64,000 bases of DNA, taken from Sinonovacula constricta. Its lineage: Eukaryota > Mollusca > Bivalvia > Cardiida > Solecurtidae. Below, in pieces: positions 12,035-27,000 of this stretch; the stretch's first letter is position 1, and each line of letters begins with the position of its first letter. The position numbers were made by a program, and so were the translations under genes. Under the pieces are notes generated by a model. The model had not been told where the DNA came from. It ran no database searches and was given only the letters and a program-made list of their open reading frames with translations. The DNA is taken from the NCBI GenBank assembly GCA_007844125.1, contig CM017564.1, forward strand, positions 9,955,520-10,019,519, in the 5' to 3' direction.

Positions 12035-15000
12035 CTGAAATAAGACAAAAATATATATCCAATGATCAATTTATTTGTATGTTTTCATTCTTAATCACTC
12101 AAAAACACTCTAAATCATTTTTATTATTGTTAACTATTTTTTAAAATTCAAAATTCATCTTCATTATTTGTATGACACTTTGACATTTTTCATAAAAATT
12201 CAAAATCACTCAAAAACATTTTTATTATTGTTAACTATTTTTAATAATTCAAAATCCATCTTCATTATTTGAATGACACTTTGACATTTTTCATAAAAAT
12301 TCAAAATTACTCTAAATCATTTTTAGGATTTTTAAACTTTTTTATAACTCAAAATGACTCTTTATTATATTTAAATTCCACCGGTTAAATTTCTTGTATT
12401 TTTGGCAAGATCAAGCATATGTTTTCAAATAAAACTGTGGTACAATTAGGAACATTCCTCAAAATTATAAAGAGCTTATTGATTTATTAATCTTGAACCC
12501 CAAGCAGAACATGGCAAAATTAGTTTTTACAATGGGTGTGGAAGGGTAACTGTTTATAACAAATTTCAAATATTTTAAAGGTGGTGCTCGCCAGTTTAGA
12601 CCAAATATTTGTTTTTAAATAACCAAATAATTCATTGCTGCCTGAAAAGGTCCTGCAAAATTACTGATTCCCTTTGTCCTTGTGAAAATAAAGCATAACC
12701 CCTCACTTGCCATTATGAAAGGTTATTTCTTATACGAGATACACTGCACAGTTAGCTATATTCAAACTAAGAAAAACCATGTGACAACTACATTTTGAGA
12801 TCACCTTACATGACTATCCAGGTAATCAAGTCTGGTGTGGTTATCTATTTTTGGCTGAAATCCCCATCTTACTTATTTATATATTTCGAAATAATGGGAC
12901 ATTAAGCGATTTTGTTTTATCGCACCGACACAGTTAGGGTTATATTGGTGACGTCCAGCTAATTATTGGTAGAGGTAGACCCCAGACTTATGTCTGGGTA
13001 GAACCACCGGCGCACCGCAGTTAAGCTGGAAAACCTCCCCATATGAAAGTTCTCAACCAACCAGGACTGGAACCCATGTGGTAAGGGGCTGAGGTGTTTT
13101 TAGTCAGCGACTTTAATCACTTGGCTGCTGGCACCCGAATGATAATATTATTAACATTTTTTTATGAAAAGGCCATTAAATATTCAAAGTTTTGTTAAAA
13201 CAAAAATGTCATTAATCTAAAATTGGAGGTTAAATTTTGTTCATCTTTTGCATACAGTTGTCCTTCAATCATTTATTTACTGGAAAGACCTGGCAGGTCG
13301 GTTATGTTGTATGTTCAACCATACATCACACTGATATTGATGGTGTTTTAATTCAAAGGGCTTTGCCTCAATTCTAATCATTCTTAAGCATTCTTCGATA
13401 TATTGCTATACATACAGAGGGAATTGTAATACCTACCAGAATATATTGCCGTATTTTATCAAACTATTATAACAAGCTTATGACCCAAATAAAGGGATGG
13501 GAGTAGCCGGCATTTTTGCGGATACTGTGCAGCGACATTTCTATCATTATAGCATGGGGGCACTTATGAGGTGCCCAGGGACTGAACCCGGCCGGTCCAT
13601 TATACTGACACCGACAAGTCGTAATGCGTAATACTGTCCCCTTAGCTCCGAGTGTTTAATTTAAAGTCTTTGGTTTGACCCGGCCGGGGTTCGAACCCGC
13701 AACCTCCTGATCAGCAAGCCGACACTCTACCACCTGAGCTATTGCGGCCGGTCACACACCTTATTATAATGAGCAGAATGAACAGCAAATGCCTGAGTGT
13801 AAAATGACATAGCTTTGTAACAGGTAAACACAGAAACAAGAAAGTAACAGGACTAGAAGGTAGCAAAGTAAAAACAAACATCAAATTTAATTCAAAGGGC
13901 TCTGCCTCAGTTCTAATCATTCTAAAGAATACTTTGATATTTCCAAATGGCTATTCATGATTTCATTTACTCTTAATACTGCTTATTAAAAATCATTTTA
14001 TTAATAATGCTAAATTATTTTTCATCATTCTTGATTATTTTCAATCTTTCTACATCATCTAAAGCATTCTTTATCATTTTTCACCATACTTGATTATTTT
14101 CAATCTTTCTACATCATCTAAAGCATTCTGAATCATTTTTCATCATTCTTGATTATTTTCAATCTTTCTACATCAAGAGCATAAATAATCAATTTAAATA
14201 GTTTTGCATCATTCTTAATAACTGTCTATCATTCATCAGACTTTTATCATTCTTAATGATAATGTATCATTTTAAACCATTATTCATTATTTTCTTTTTC
14301 ATTATTCTCTTACAATTCCTAAAACAATCATCATTCACGGTAGGGCTGTCAAGATATGCCTGAAGTGTATTGCAATACATATAGAGCAAGAAAGTAATAG
14401 GATTAGAAGGTAACAACATAAAAACAAACATCAAATTAATCGCAAAAGATCAAGACAGTGTAGTGTGATGCACCCGGTGATTTTGGGTGATGACTGTTCA
14501 CAAGTGTATGAAGGTTGGTTGGAGGTTTGTTGAAGGTTGGTTGGAGGTTTGTTGGAGGTTTGTTGGAGGTTTGTTGGAGGTTGGTTGGAGGTTGGTTTGA
14601 GGTTGGTTGGAGGTTGGTTAGAGGTTGGTTGGAGGTTTGTTGGAGGTTTGTTGGAGGTTGGTTGAAGGTTGGTTGGAGGTTTGTTGGAGGTTTGTTGGAG
14701 GTTTGTTGGAGGTTGGTTAGAGGTTGGTTGGAGGTTTGTTGGAGGTTGGTTGGAGGTTGGTTAGAGGTTTGTTGGAGGTTGGTTGGAGGTTTGTTGGAGG
14801 TTGGTTGGAGGTTGGTTGGAGGTTGGTTGGACTTCCACTGTCTCTTATATGTGCATCAATGAACTCCCCTAACATGTTTTTGACTTCAGACTTGATTTTC
14901 AGTCAATGGCTTCTCATTAATACTAGCATCTTTGACTTTTGATAGTGGAAGCAACCTAATTTACAAAATATATAAAAACAAGCTGGTATGTTCATTGTGT

Positions 15001-18000
15001 ATCATGGTACTGTATTGACTTGACCCTGTATCACAATATATCGGTATACCTCGACAGCCCTAAATCATGGTCATTCAAAACCAGCTTCATCATTCGATAT
15101 TATGTTTTATCATTTCCCCATCCATTTAAGTCACTCAGCATCATTCTGTAATTTCTAGGCATATATAAGAATCAAAATTTCCAAATTTTACTGTGATTGG
15201 AATCACAATCAAGGTCACTGTGACCTTAACCTTCAAACAATGACCCATTACGACCACTCGTTAAATCTCCATGTCAGAGGTCATGTGCCTTCCAGGGCAC
15301 AGTAACCTCAGCCACCAAAAAGGAAACAAAATTTTAGCAATATTATAAATTTGATAATTTTTTAAAAAATAGTATACCATTGTAGTTTATTATAACAATA
15401 AGGTCATAAAATGAAATTTAAAATATATCTGATTTCATTAAATTTATATCATATTACATTTTAAATCTGTTTTCAATGCAAAAAAAAGTATGACCTCTGT
15501 TATGGTCAGGTTCTCAAGATGGCAGTGGTTATTGTGGCAGAGTGAAATGTTACCAGGGAAAGAAGTATGTCATTGCCTGTCAAATCTCCATGACCAATAC
15601 ACCCATACTGAAAGATGCTTTTGACTTCCTTATTATAATCCAGATATCACACTTTTCAACTACCAACTGACAGATATCACAAAATAATATGCCTACTCTT
15701 CTAAAAAAGAGGGCATACCCATATTTACTTCTGTTTTTTGACCTTATATGGTGCTGGGTTCAGTGCCCGTTTGTGGTCCTTCAGGATAGATTTCAGATGT
15801 GATAAAGCCTTTTTGCTTTTTCATCTCATTTTCATACCAACACCATACAAAACCTCAACAAAGACATGAATTACCTTATATGGTGTTGGGTTCAGTGCCT
15901 GTTTATGGTCCTTCAGGAGAGATTTCAGATGTGATAAAGCCTTTTTGCTTTTTCATCTCACTTTCATACCAACACTATACAAAACCTCAACATAGACATG
16001 TATTACTTTATATGGTGTTGGGTTCAGTGCCTGTTTGTGGTCCTTCAGGATAGATTTCAGATGCAATAAAGCCTTTGCTTTTTCATCTCATTTTCATACC
16101 AACACCATACAAAACCTCAACATAGACATGAATTACCTTATATGGTGTTGGGTTCAGTGCCTGTTTATGGTCCTTCAGGAGAGATTTCAGATGTGATAAA
16201 GCCTTTTTGCTTTTTCATCTCACTTTCATACCAACACCATACAAAACCTCAACATAGACATGTATTACCTTATATGGTGTTGGGTTCAGTGCCTGTTTGT
16301 GCCTGTTAGTGGTCCTTCAGATGTGATAAAGCCTTTGCTTTATCATTTCACTTTCAAACTAAGACAATACAGAATATTATCATAGACATGCTTAACCTCG
16401 TATGGTATTGGTTTCGTAGCCCGTTTACTGTCCAGGCAGATAGATTTCAGAGACGACAGAGCCATTGCTTTCTCATCTCATCTCAGTTTCAAACCAACAT
16501 CATACAAAACATTAATATAGACATGAATTACCTTATATGGTGTTGGGTTCAGGACCCGTTTGCTGTCCAGGCGGATAGATTTCAGAGACGACAGAGCCTT
16601 TGCTTTTTCATCTCAGTTCAAACCAACATCATACAAAATATTAACACAGACATGTATTACCTTATATGGTGTTGGGTTCAGGGCCCGTTTGTGGTCCTAA
16701 CGGACAGATTTCCAAGACGACAGAGCCTTTGCTTTTTCATCTCAGTTTCAAACCAACATCATACAAAATATTAACACAGACATGTATTACCTTATATGGT
16801 GTTGGGTTCAGGGCCCGTTTGTGGTCCTGACGTATAGATTTCAGGGACGACAGGGCCTTTGTTCTTATATCCGTCAGTGTAAGCTGAGTTTGCTGGACCT
16901 AGAGATTGAACATAAAACCATGTACCAGGTTTAAAAATATAGAGAGAAATTATAGACATACAAAATATTAAAGAAATGAAAAATCTCAAAAATAATAGTA
17001 GAATTCAACATTTTTATGGTTATTAAAATGACTTGCTATTATGAGGAAACATTTTTATGGTTATTATAATGACTTTCTATTATGAAAGAGGAAACATTTT
17101 TATGGTTATTATAATATCTTGCTATTATGACAGAGGAAACATTTTTATGGTTATTATAATGACTTGCTATTATGAAAGAGGAAACATTTTTATAGTTATT
17201 ATAATGACTTGCTATTATGATAGAGGAAACATTTTTATGGTTATTATAATGACTTGCTATTATGATAGAGGAAACATTTTTATGGTTATTATAATGACTT
17301 GCTATTATGATAGAGGAAACATTTTTTATGGTTATTATAATGACTTGCTATTATGATAGAGGAAACATTTTTATAGTTATTATAATAACTTGCTATTATG
17401 ATAGAGGAAACATTTTTATAGTTATTATAATGACTTGCTATTATGAAAGAGGAAACATTTTATGGTTATTATAATGACTTGCTATTATGATAGAGGAAAC
17501 ATTTTTATGGTTATTATAATGACTTGCTATTATGATAGAGGAAACATTTTTATAGTTATTATAATGACTTGCTATTATGATAGAGGAAACATTTTATGGT
17601 TATTATAATGACTTGCTTTTATGATAGAGGAAACATTTTTATGGTTATTATAATAACTTGCTATTATGACAGAGGAAACATTTTTATAGTTATTATAATG
17701 ACTTGCTATTATAAAAGAGGAAACATTTTTATGGTTATTATAATGTCTTGCTTTTATGATAGAGGAAACATTTTTATAGTTATTATAATGACTTGCTTTT
17801 ATGATAGAGGAAACATTTTTATGGTTATTATAATAACTTGCTATTATGACAGAGGAAACATTTTTATAGTTATTATAATGACTTGCTATTATAAAAGAGG
17901 AAACATTTTATGGTTATTATAATGACTTGCTTTTATGATAGAGGAAACATTTTTATAGTTATTATAATGACTTGCTTTTATGATAGAGGAAACATTTTTA

Positions 18001-21000
18001 TGGTTATTATAATGACTTGCTATTATGATAGAGGAAACATTTTTATGGTTATTATAATGACTTGCTATTATAAAAGAGGAAACATTTTTATAGTTATTCT
18101 AATGACTTGCTATTATGATCGAGGAAACCTTTTTATGGTTATTATAATGACTTGCTATTATGAGAGAGGAAACATTTTTATAGTTACTATAATGACTTGC
18201 TATTATGATAGAGGAAACATTTTTATGGTTATTATAATGACTTGCTATTATGAGAGAGGAAACATTTTTATGGTTATTATAATGACTTGCTATTATGAAA
18301 GAGGAAACATTTTTATAGTTACTATAATGACTTGCTATTATGATAGAGGAAACATTTTTATGGTTATTATAATGACTTGCTATTATGACAGAGGAAACAT
18401 TTTTATGGTTATTATAATATCTTGCTATTATGATAGAGGAAACATTTTTATAGTTATCATAATGTCTTGCTATTATGAAAGAGGAAACATTTTTATGGTT
18501 ATTATAATGACTTGCTATTATGATAGAGGAAACATTTTTATGGTTATTATAATGACTTGCTATTATGATAGAGGAAACATTTTTATAGTTATTATAATGA
18601 CTTGCTATTATGATAGAGGAAACATTTTTATGGTTATTATAATGACTTGCTATTATGATAGAGGAAACATTTTTATAGTTATCATAATGTCTTGCTATTA
18701 TGAAAGAGGAAACATTTTTATGGTTATTATAATGACTTGCTATTATGAAAGAGGGAAGATTTGTATGGTTGTTATAATGACTTGCTATTATGATAGAGGA
18801 AATATTTTTATGGTTATTATAATGACTTGCTATTATGATAGAGGAAACATTTTTATGGTTATTATAATGACTTGCTATTATGATAGAGGGAAAATTTGTA
18901 TGGTTATTATAATGACTTGCTATTATGATAGAGGGAAAATTTGTATGGTTGTTATAATGACTTGCTATTATGATAGAGGAAATATTTTTATGGTTATTAT
19001 AATGACTTGCTATTATGAAAGAGGAAAAATTTGTATGGTTGTTATAATGACTTGCTATTATGAGGAAACACTTTTATAGTTATTTTAATGATTTGCTATT
19101 ATGAGGAAACATTTTATGGTTATTATAATGACTTGCTATTATGATAGAGGAAACATTTTTATAGTTATTATAATGTCTTGCTATCATTATAGAGGAAACA
19201 TTTTTATAGTTATTATAATGACTTGCTATTATGATAGAGGAAACATTTTTATGGTTATTATAATGACTAGCTATTATGAAAGAGGAAAAATTTGTATGGT
19301 TGTTATAATGACTTGATATTATGAGGAAACATTTTTATAGTTATTTTAATGACTTGCTATTATGAGGAAACATTTTTATGGTTATTATAATGACTTGCTA
19401 TTATGAGGAAACATTTGTATGGTTATTATAATGACTTGCTATTATGAAAGAGGAAACATTTTTATGGTTATTATAATGACTTGCTATTATGATAGAGGAA
19501 ACATTTTTATGATTATTATAATGACTTGCTATTATGACAGAGGAAACATTTTTATAGTTATTATAATGACTTGCTATTATAAAAGAGGAAACATTTTTAT
19601 AGTTATTATAATGACTTGCTATTATGACAGAGGAAACATTTTTATGGTTATTATAATGACTTGCTATTATGATAGAGGAAAGATTTTTATAGTTATTATA
19701 ATGACTTTCTATTATGACAGAGGAAACATTTTTATAGTTATTATAATGACTTGCTATTATGATAGAGGAAACATTTTTATAGTTATTATAATGACTTGCT
19801 ATTATGATAGAGGAAACATTTTTATGGTTATTATAATGACTTGCTATTATGATAGAGGAAACATTTTTATAGTTATTATAATGACTTGCTATTATGATAG
19901 AGGAAACATTTTTATAGTTATTATAATGACTTGCTATTATGATAGAGGAAACATTTTTATGGTTATTATAATGACTTGCTATTATGATAGAGGAAAGATT
20001 TTTATAGTTATTATAATGACTTTCTATTATGACAGAGGAAACATTTTTATAGTTATTATAATGACTTGCTATTATGAAAGAGGAAACATTTTTATGATTA
20101 TTATAATGACTTGCTATTATGATAGAGGAAACATTTTTATGGTTATTATAATGACTTGCTTTTATGAAAGAGGAAACATTTTTATGGTTATTATAATGAC
20201 TTGCTATTATGATAGAGAAATACCCCAAACAGATGCCTGGGTAAAAACAATGACAAACTGTCTACATGTAAGCTGGATGACATTCTAATGTAAAAGTTGT
20301 GGAGCCTATCTCCACACCTGTGAACTTTTTCTGAGGCCAAAATGAATGATTCTTAATTGCAAAGTGGAAGATTTGTTATTTTCATATAAACAAAGAAGGA
20401 AGTTATCTGTTTCCAAGCAGGAAAATTTGCCAAAAAGGGGTAAAACATCCTCATCTTTAACTAATTTTGAACCTTAAAAGAGGGAGTCTCCCTCCAAAAG
20501 CAGGAGAGTTCACATGTATGTATCTCCATCATCAGCATCACAATCATCATCATTAAACTCATCACCATCATCAGCAGCAGCAGCAACAACAACTGCATTA
20601 TTATTCTCCTCCTCTTTCTCCTCTCAATAATCAGAGCAGTTTCACATTATGCTGATTGTGATGATGATGATGATAATGATGATAATGATGATAAGGATGA
20701 TGATGCTGATGATGCTGATGATAAGGATGATGATGCTGCTGATGCTGATGATAATGATGATGATGATGCTGATGATAAGGATGATGATGCTGCTGATGAT
20801 GATGATAAGGATGATAAGGATAATGATGCTGCTGCTGATGATGATGATGATGAAACTGATGATAAGGATGATAAGGATGATGAGGCTGATGCTGATGATG
20901 ATACTGATGATAAGGATGATGATGCTGATGCTGATGATGATACTGATGATAAGGATGATGATGCTGATGTTGATGATAAGGATGATAAGGATGATGATGC

Positions 21001-24000
21001 TGATGATAAGGATGATGATGCTGATGATAATGATGATAAGGATGATGATGCTGATGACGACGAAGATAATGAGCAACCAGACATCTTTTTTTATTGCATT
21101 ACTGCAATGAGAGTTGATGTCAATGCCTATTGCAGGAACACCTATTTCAATTACCACCCTCCATTTTCAAAAGTCAAAATTTCATCCTGCTGCTTTGTTC
21201 GAATATTTCACCTCCTCTGACTGCTTAGCCTCTCACTGTGTGGGTTCTAGCTCCGTTTGGGGCAAAGGACTTAATGTGGGAAGGTCTTCCAGCTGACCTG
21301 CAGTATGTGGTTCTACCTTGACATTTGTTTGGATTTTTCCTCCACCAAAATAGCTGGACCTCGCTATAATGATCATAATAGGTCGCTGCGATGTTTTTTA
21401 AAAACAATCGAAATAATTCATGCAACTCTACAGAACAATGGATGAAGATGAATATCTGTGGGATCCATACCTTTCCTTTTGACCAGTAGAGTTTGTGGAG
21501 AGGTTCAACTTTGGCTGGAATGACATAGGCTCTCTTAGATTCCTGAAAATGAATTGAATGACAAATAAGGATGGACAATCTTGGCTTTATGCAGCTGGCG
21601 ACCTATATACAGTGACAGAAAACTCCAATTAGCTGAGGAAAAAATCTTCTTTAAAAAAAAAGCTGAGATCCACTTTTCGTAGTCCTAGAAAGAATAGTAA
21701 GAAAAGGGAAACACAATACTCTGTTTAAGTTTATCTTAATTTAAAGTTGTATAAAATAAATATACACACAAAAATTAATAGCTTGGTCTTGGTCAAACAA
21801 GACATGATCACACAGAGAACACCTGTCCAACAATTAGGTAACAACAGGTGTTGGAAACTGAATCTATAGTCATCTTGCAATAATTGGTGTAGTAAAATCT
21901 TGTGATAACTTGATGGCTATGGTAGGCTTTGATTGGATTTGGTGTAACACACAGAGTGACAGACAGACAGACAGACAGATAGAGAGACAATCAGACAGAC
22001 AGACAGTCCACAGATGGATAGATAATCAGACAGACAGACAGTCCACAGAGCGACAGACAATCAGACAGACAGACAGACATTCAGACAGACAGACAGACAG
22101 ACAGTCCACAGATGGATAGACAATCAGACAGACAGACAGTCCACAGAGCGACAGACAATCAGACAGACAGACATTCAGACAGACAGACAGACAGACAGAC
22201 AGTCCACAGATGGATAGACAATCAGACAGACAGACAGTCCACAGATGGATAGACAATCAGACAGACAGACAATCAGACAGACAGACAGATATACAATCAG
22301 ACAGACAGACAATCCACAGATGGATAGATAATCAGACAAACAGACAGACAGACAAATGAACAGACCTGGAATGCATGTCTGCACAGGACCCTTTGGCCCA
22401 CTTCTGGCGGCTTTTCATCAGGCATCATAATCAGATCCACCAGGGCATTGCCTGAAAAACATGTCCAATAATTGTGTATAATCCGTGCTCCCAGTTATCT
22501 AAGTTTTACACAGAAAGCAAATTTTCTAACTCCTTTATTTCTACTCCGAACTCTACACACCTGATACATTAGAATTGTCGCAATCAGAGATTTTATATGA
22601 GTATCAACACTATAAAGATTGTTTAAGAATTATGGAATATATTGATATGGCAAACTAAATTCAGTACTTTTGTTTAGAACTCTGTATATTATAGGAAAAG
22701 CAATGTATGGTACTGAAAACTAAAATGTAATTACAATGCAGATTTAGCCCATCTGGGTATAACTATAAAAAATGAGAATAAGTTTAAAAACAATCCCCAA
22801 GCATCTGATTGGTCAAGATTATATTTTTACTAAAAAGTGACCAATCAGATAGTTAGAAATGAACTCAATGGTTCAAAAACTTGTCTACAAAACTTCAACA
22901 GCAATAGAATATGATTAATCTCTTATAGATGATGACACTTTTGCGAAGAATGAACCTTTCTCACACATTTTTTGTTTATTACTTTATGCTGAAACAATTA
23001 CTGTCATATTGGCAACATCTACCTAATTATTGGTGAAAGAAGACCACAGACTTATGTCCAACCACCGGCAACTACAAAAGTTAGCTGGAAAATCTTCCCA
23101 AAAGAAAGTCCTCACCTTGACAACGACTCAAACCCCAGATTCTGAATAATATTAGGCATGAACAAACCTAAAGCTGGCAGCAAAAAGCTCTGTATGATCT
23201 GGTGGTTAGGAATGTTTTAACTACATATTGTAAATTAACCCTTCACCCATGCATATGACATTTTGCGCCTTTGTGAAGCAATCACAATTATCAGTCCTTA
23301 TCTTTAGTAGAATCTGCACTACATAGGGCTTATTGTTGATTGGTTTAACCATGGATTGACTATTAAATGATGAAACATACATGTATTAGAAATACTTTAA
23401 AATGTTTTATTGACAATAAAAAAAAGGTAATTTCAACATCAAATGAAAGTACTAAGAATAAAAGAGTTATCTATTAAAGCTGGTGTCTTTCAAGACAATA
23501 AAAAATAACAATTTGTCAATTATGAACATAAGTCAGCTTAACATGTAAATATAGAGACTTACACTTTAAAAGATAAACTTATCATAACATGTAAAGATTG
23601 ATTCTTACACTTTGAAACTTAAACTTCAAATAACATGTAAAGATTGGTTGTTACTCTTTAAAAGCTGAACTTCAAAAAACATGTAAAGATTGATTCTTAC
23701 ACTTTATAAAGATGAACTTCAAATAACATGTAAAGTTTGATTGTTACACTTTGAAAGACAAACCTCAAATAACATGTAAAGTTTGATTGTTACACTTTAA
23801 AGGATGAACTTCAAATAACATGTAAAGTTTGATTGTTACACTTTAAAGGATGAACTTCAAATAACATGTAAAGTTTGATTGTTACACTTTAAAGGATGAA
23901 CTTCAAATAACATGTAAAGTTTGATTCTTACACTTTGAAACTTAAACCTCAAATAACATGTAAAGTTTGATTGTTACACTTTGAAAGACAAACCTCAAAT

Positions 24001-27000
24001 AACATGTAAAGTTTGATTCTTACACTTTGAAACTTAAACCTCAAATAACATGTAAAGTTTGATTGTTACACTTTGAAAGACGAACTTCAAATTACATGTA
24101 AAGATTGGTTGTTACACTTTGAAACTTAAACTTCAAATAACATGTAAAGTTTGATTGTTACACTTTGAAAGACGAACTTCAAATTACATGTAAAAATTGA
24201 TTCTTACACTTTGAAAGATGAACTTCAAATAACAGGTAAAGATTGGTTGTTACACTTTGAAACTTAAACCTCAAATAACATGTAAAGTTTGATTGTTACA
24301 CTTTGAAAGATGAACTTCAAATAACATGTAAAGATTGGTTGTTACACTTTGAAAGATGAACTTCAAATTACATGTAAAGATTGGTTGTTACACTTTAAAG
24401 GATGAACTTCAAATAACATGTAAAGATCGATTCTTACACTTTGAAACTTAAACTTCAAATAACATGTAAACATTGATTCTTACACTTTGAAATTTAAACT
24501 TCAAATAACCTGTAAAAATTCTAACACTTTGAAAGATGAACTTCAAATAACATGTAAAAATTGATTCTTTCACTTTGAAATATGAACTTCAAATAACATG
24601 TAAAAATTGATTCTTACACTTTGAAAGATGAACTTTAAATAACATGTAAAAATTGGTTGTTACACTTTGAAAGATGAACTTCCAATAACATGTAAAAAAT
24701 GAATCTTACACTTTGAAACTTAAACCTCAAATAACATGCAAAGATTGGTTATAAGACTTTGAAAGATGAACTTCAAATAACATGTAAAAATTGATTCTTA
24801 CACTTTGAAAGATGAACTTCTCATAACATGTAAAGATTGATTCTTTCACTTTGAAGGATAAACTTCAAATAACATGTAAAGATTGATTCTTACACTTTGA
24901 AACTTAAACTTCAAATAACATGTAAAGATTGATTCTTACACTTTGAAAGATGAACTTCAAATAACATGTAAAGATTGATTCTTACACTTTGAAAGATGAA
25001 CTTCAAAAAACATGTAAAGATTGGTTGTTACACTTTGAAAGATGAACTTCAAATAACATGTAAAGATTTATTCTTACACTTTGAAAGATGAACTTCAAAT
25101 AACATGTAAAGATTGGTTGTTACACTTAACTTCAAATAACATGTAAAGATTGGTTGTTACACTTTGAAAGATGAACTTCAAATAACATGTAAAGATTGGT
25201 TGTTACACTTTGAAAGATGAACTTCAAATAACATGTAAAGATTGGTTGTTACACTTTGAAAGATGAACTTCAAATAACATGTAAAGATTGGTTGTTACAC
25301 TTTGAAAGATAAACTTCAAATAACATGTAAAGATTGATTCTTACACTTTGAAAGATGAACTTCAAATAACATGTAAAGATTGATTCTTACACTTTGAAAG
25401 ATGAACTTCAAATAACATGTAAAGATTGATTGTTACACTTTGAAAGATGAACTTCAAATAACATGTAAAAATTGATTCTTACACTTTGAAAGATGAACTT
25501 CAAATAACATGTAAATATTGGTTGTTACACTTTGAAACTTAAACTTCAAATAACATGTAAAGATTGGTTCTTACACTTTGAAACTTAAACTTCAAATAAC
25601 ATGTAAAGATTGATTCTTACACTTTGAAAGATGAACTTCAAATAACATGTAAAGATTGATTGTTACACTTTGAAAGATGAACTTCAAATGACATGTAAAG
25701 ATTGGTTGTTACACTTTGAAAGATGAACTTCAAATAACATGTAAAAATTGATTCTTACACTTTGAAAGATGAACTTCAAATAACATGTAAAGATTGGTTG
25801 TTACACTTTGAAAGATGAACTTCAAATAACATGTAAAGATTGGTTGTTACACTTTGAAAGATGAACTTCAAATAACATGTAAAGATTGATTCTTACACTT
25901 TGAAAGATGAACTTCAAATAACATGTAAAGATTGATTGTTACACTTTGAAAGATGAACTTCAAATAACATGTAAAGACTGGTTGTTACACTTTGAAAGAT
26001 GAACTTCAAATAACATGTAAAGATTGATTCTTACACTTTGAAAGATGAACTTCAAATAACATGTAAAAATTGATTTTTACACTTTGAAAGATGAACTTCA
26101 AATAACATGTAAAAATTGATTCTTACACTTTGAAAGATGAACTTCAAATAACATGTAAAGATTGATTCTTACACTTTGAAAGATGAACTTCAAATAACAT
26201 GTAAAGATTGGTTGTTACACTTTGAAAGATGAACTTCAAATAACATGTAAAGATTGATTGTTACACTTTGAAAGATGAACTTCAAATAACATGTAAAAAT
26301 TGATTCTTACACTTTGAAAGATGAACTTCTCATAACATGTTAATATTGAGACTTACACTTTGAAAGATGAACTTCAAATAACATGTAAAGATTGATTGTT
26401 ACACTTTGAAAGATGAACTTCAAATAACATGTAAAGATTGATTCTTACACTTTGAAAGCTGAACTTCAAATAACATGTAAAGATTAATTCTTACACTTTG
26501 AAAGCTGAACTTCAAATAACATGTAAAGATTGATTCTTACACTTTGAAAGATGAATTTCAAATAACATGTAAAGATTGATTCTTACACTTTGAAAGATGA
26601 ATTTCAAATAACATGTAAAGATTGATTCTTACACTTTGAAAGATGAATTTCAAATAACATGTAAAGATTGATTCTTACACTTTGAAGGATAAACTTCAAA
26701 TAACATGTAAAGATTGATTCTTACACTTTGAAGGATAAACTTCAAATAACATGTAAAGATTGATTCTTACACTTTGAAAGATGAACTTCAAATAACATGT
26801 AAAGATGGATTCTTACACTTTGAAAGATGAACTTCAAATAACATGTAAAAATTGATTCTTACACTTTGAAGGATAAACTTCAAATAACATGTAAAGATTG
26901 ATTCTTACACTTTGAAAGATGAATTTCAAATAACATGTAAAGATTGATTCTTACACTTTGAAAGATGAATTTCAAATAACATGCAAAGATTGATTCTTTA

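Larger units (their letters stand above)
16899..21470. other. NAPRT intron j-k
   Basis: This 4.6-kb intron is almost filled by the 45-bp minisatellite, the GAT/GCT microsatellite and a SINE-C copy. Between 20217 and 20640 there is low-complexity sequence with scattered ATC/CAG repeats and no exon-like segment. Confidence 0.7.

Noticed and set aside
15741..16790. Pseudo-exon copies as mutually exclusive alternative NAPRT exons
   Set aside because: Copies 3, 6 and 7 are open, but the only AG near their 5' edge (ACTGAG before ATGAAAAAGC) is weak and would join in the wrong phase to the preceding phase-0 exon. The other copies have frameshifts or a stop.
17057..20288. Possible repeat proteins ([15 protein letters not shown] and [15 protein letters not shown])
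   Set aside because: A 45-bp unit that is open on both strands explains them. They sit within a NAPRT intron.
22026..22384. Cys/Leu/Ser-rich secreted-peptide-like frames (CLSVCLSV)
   Set aside because: This is a translation of the GACA/GTCT microsatellite beside exon i.
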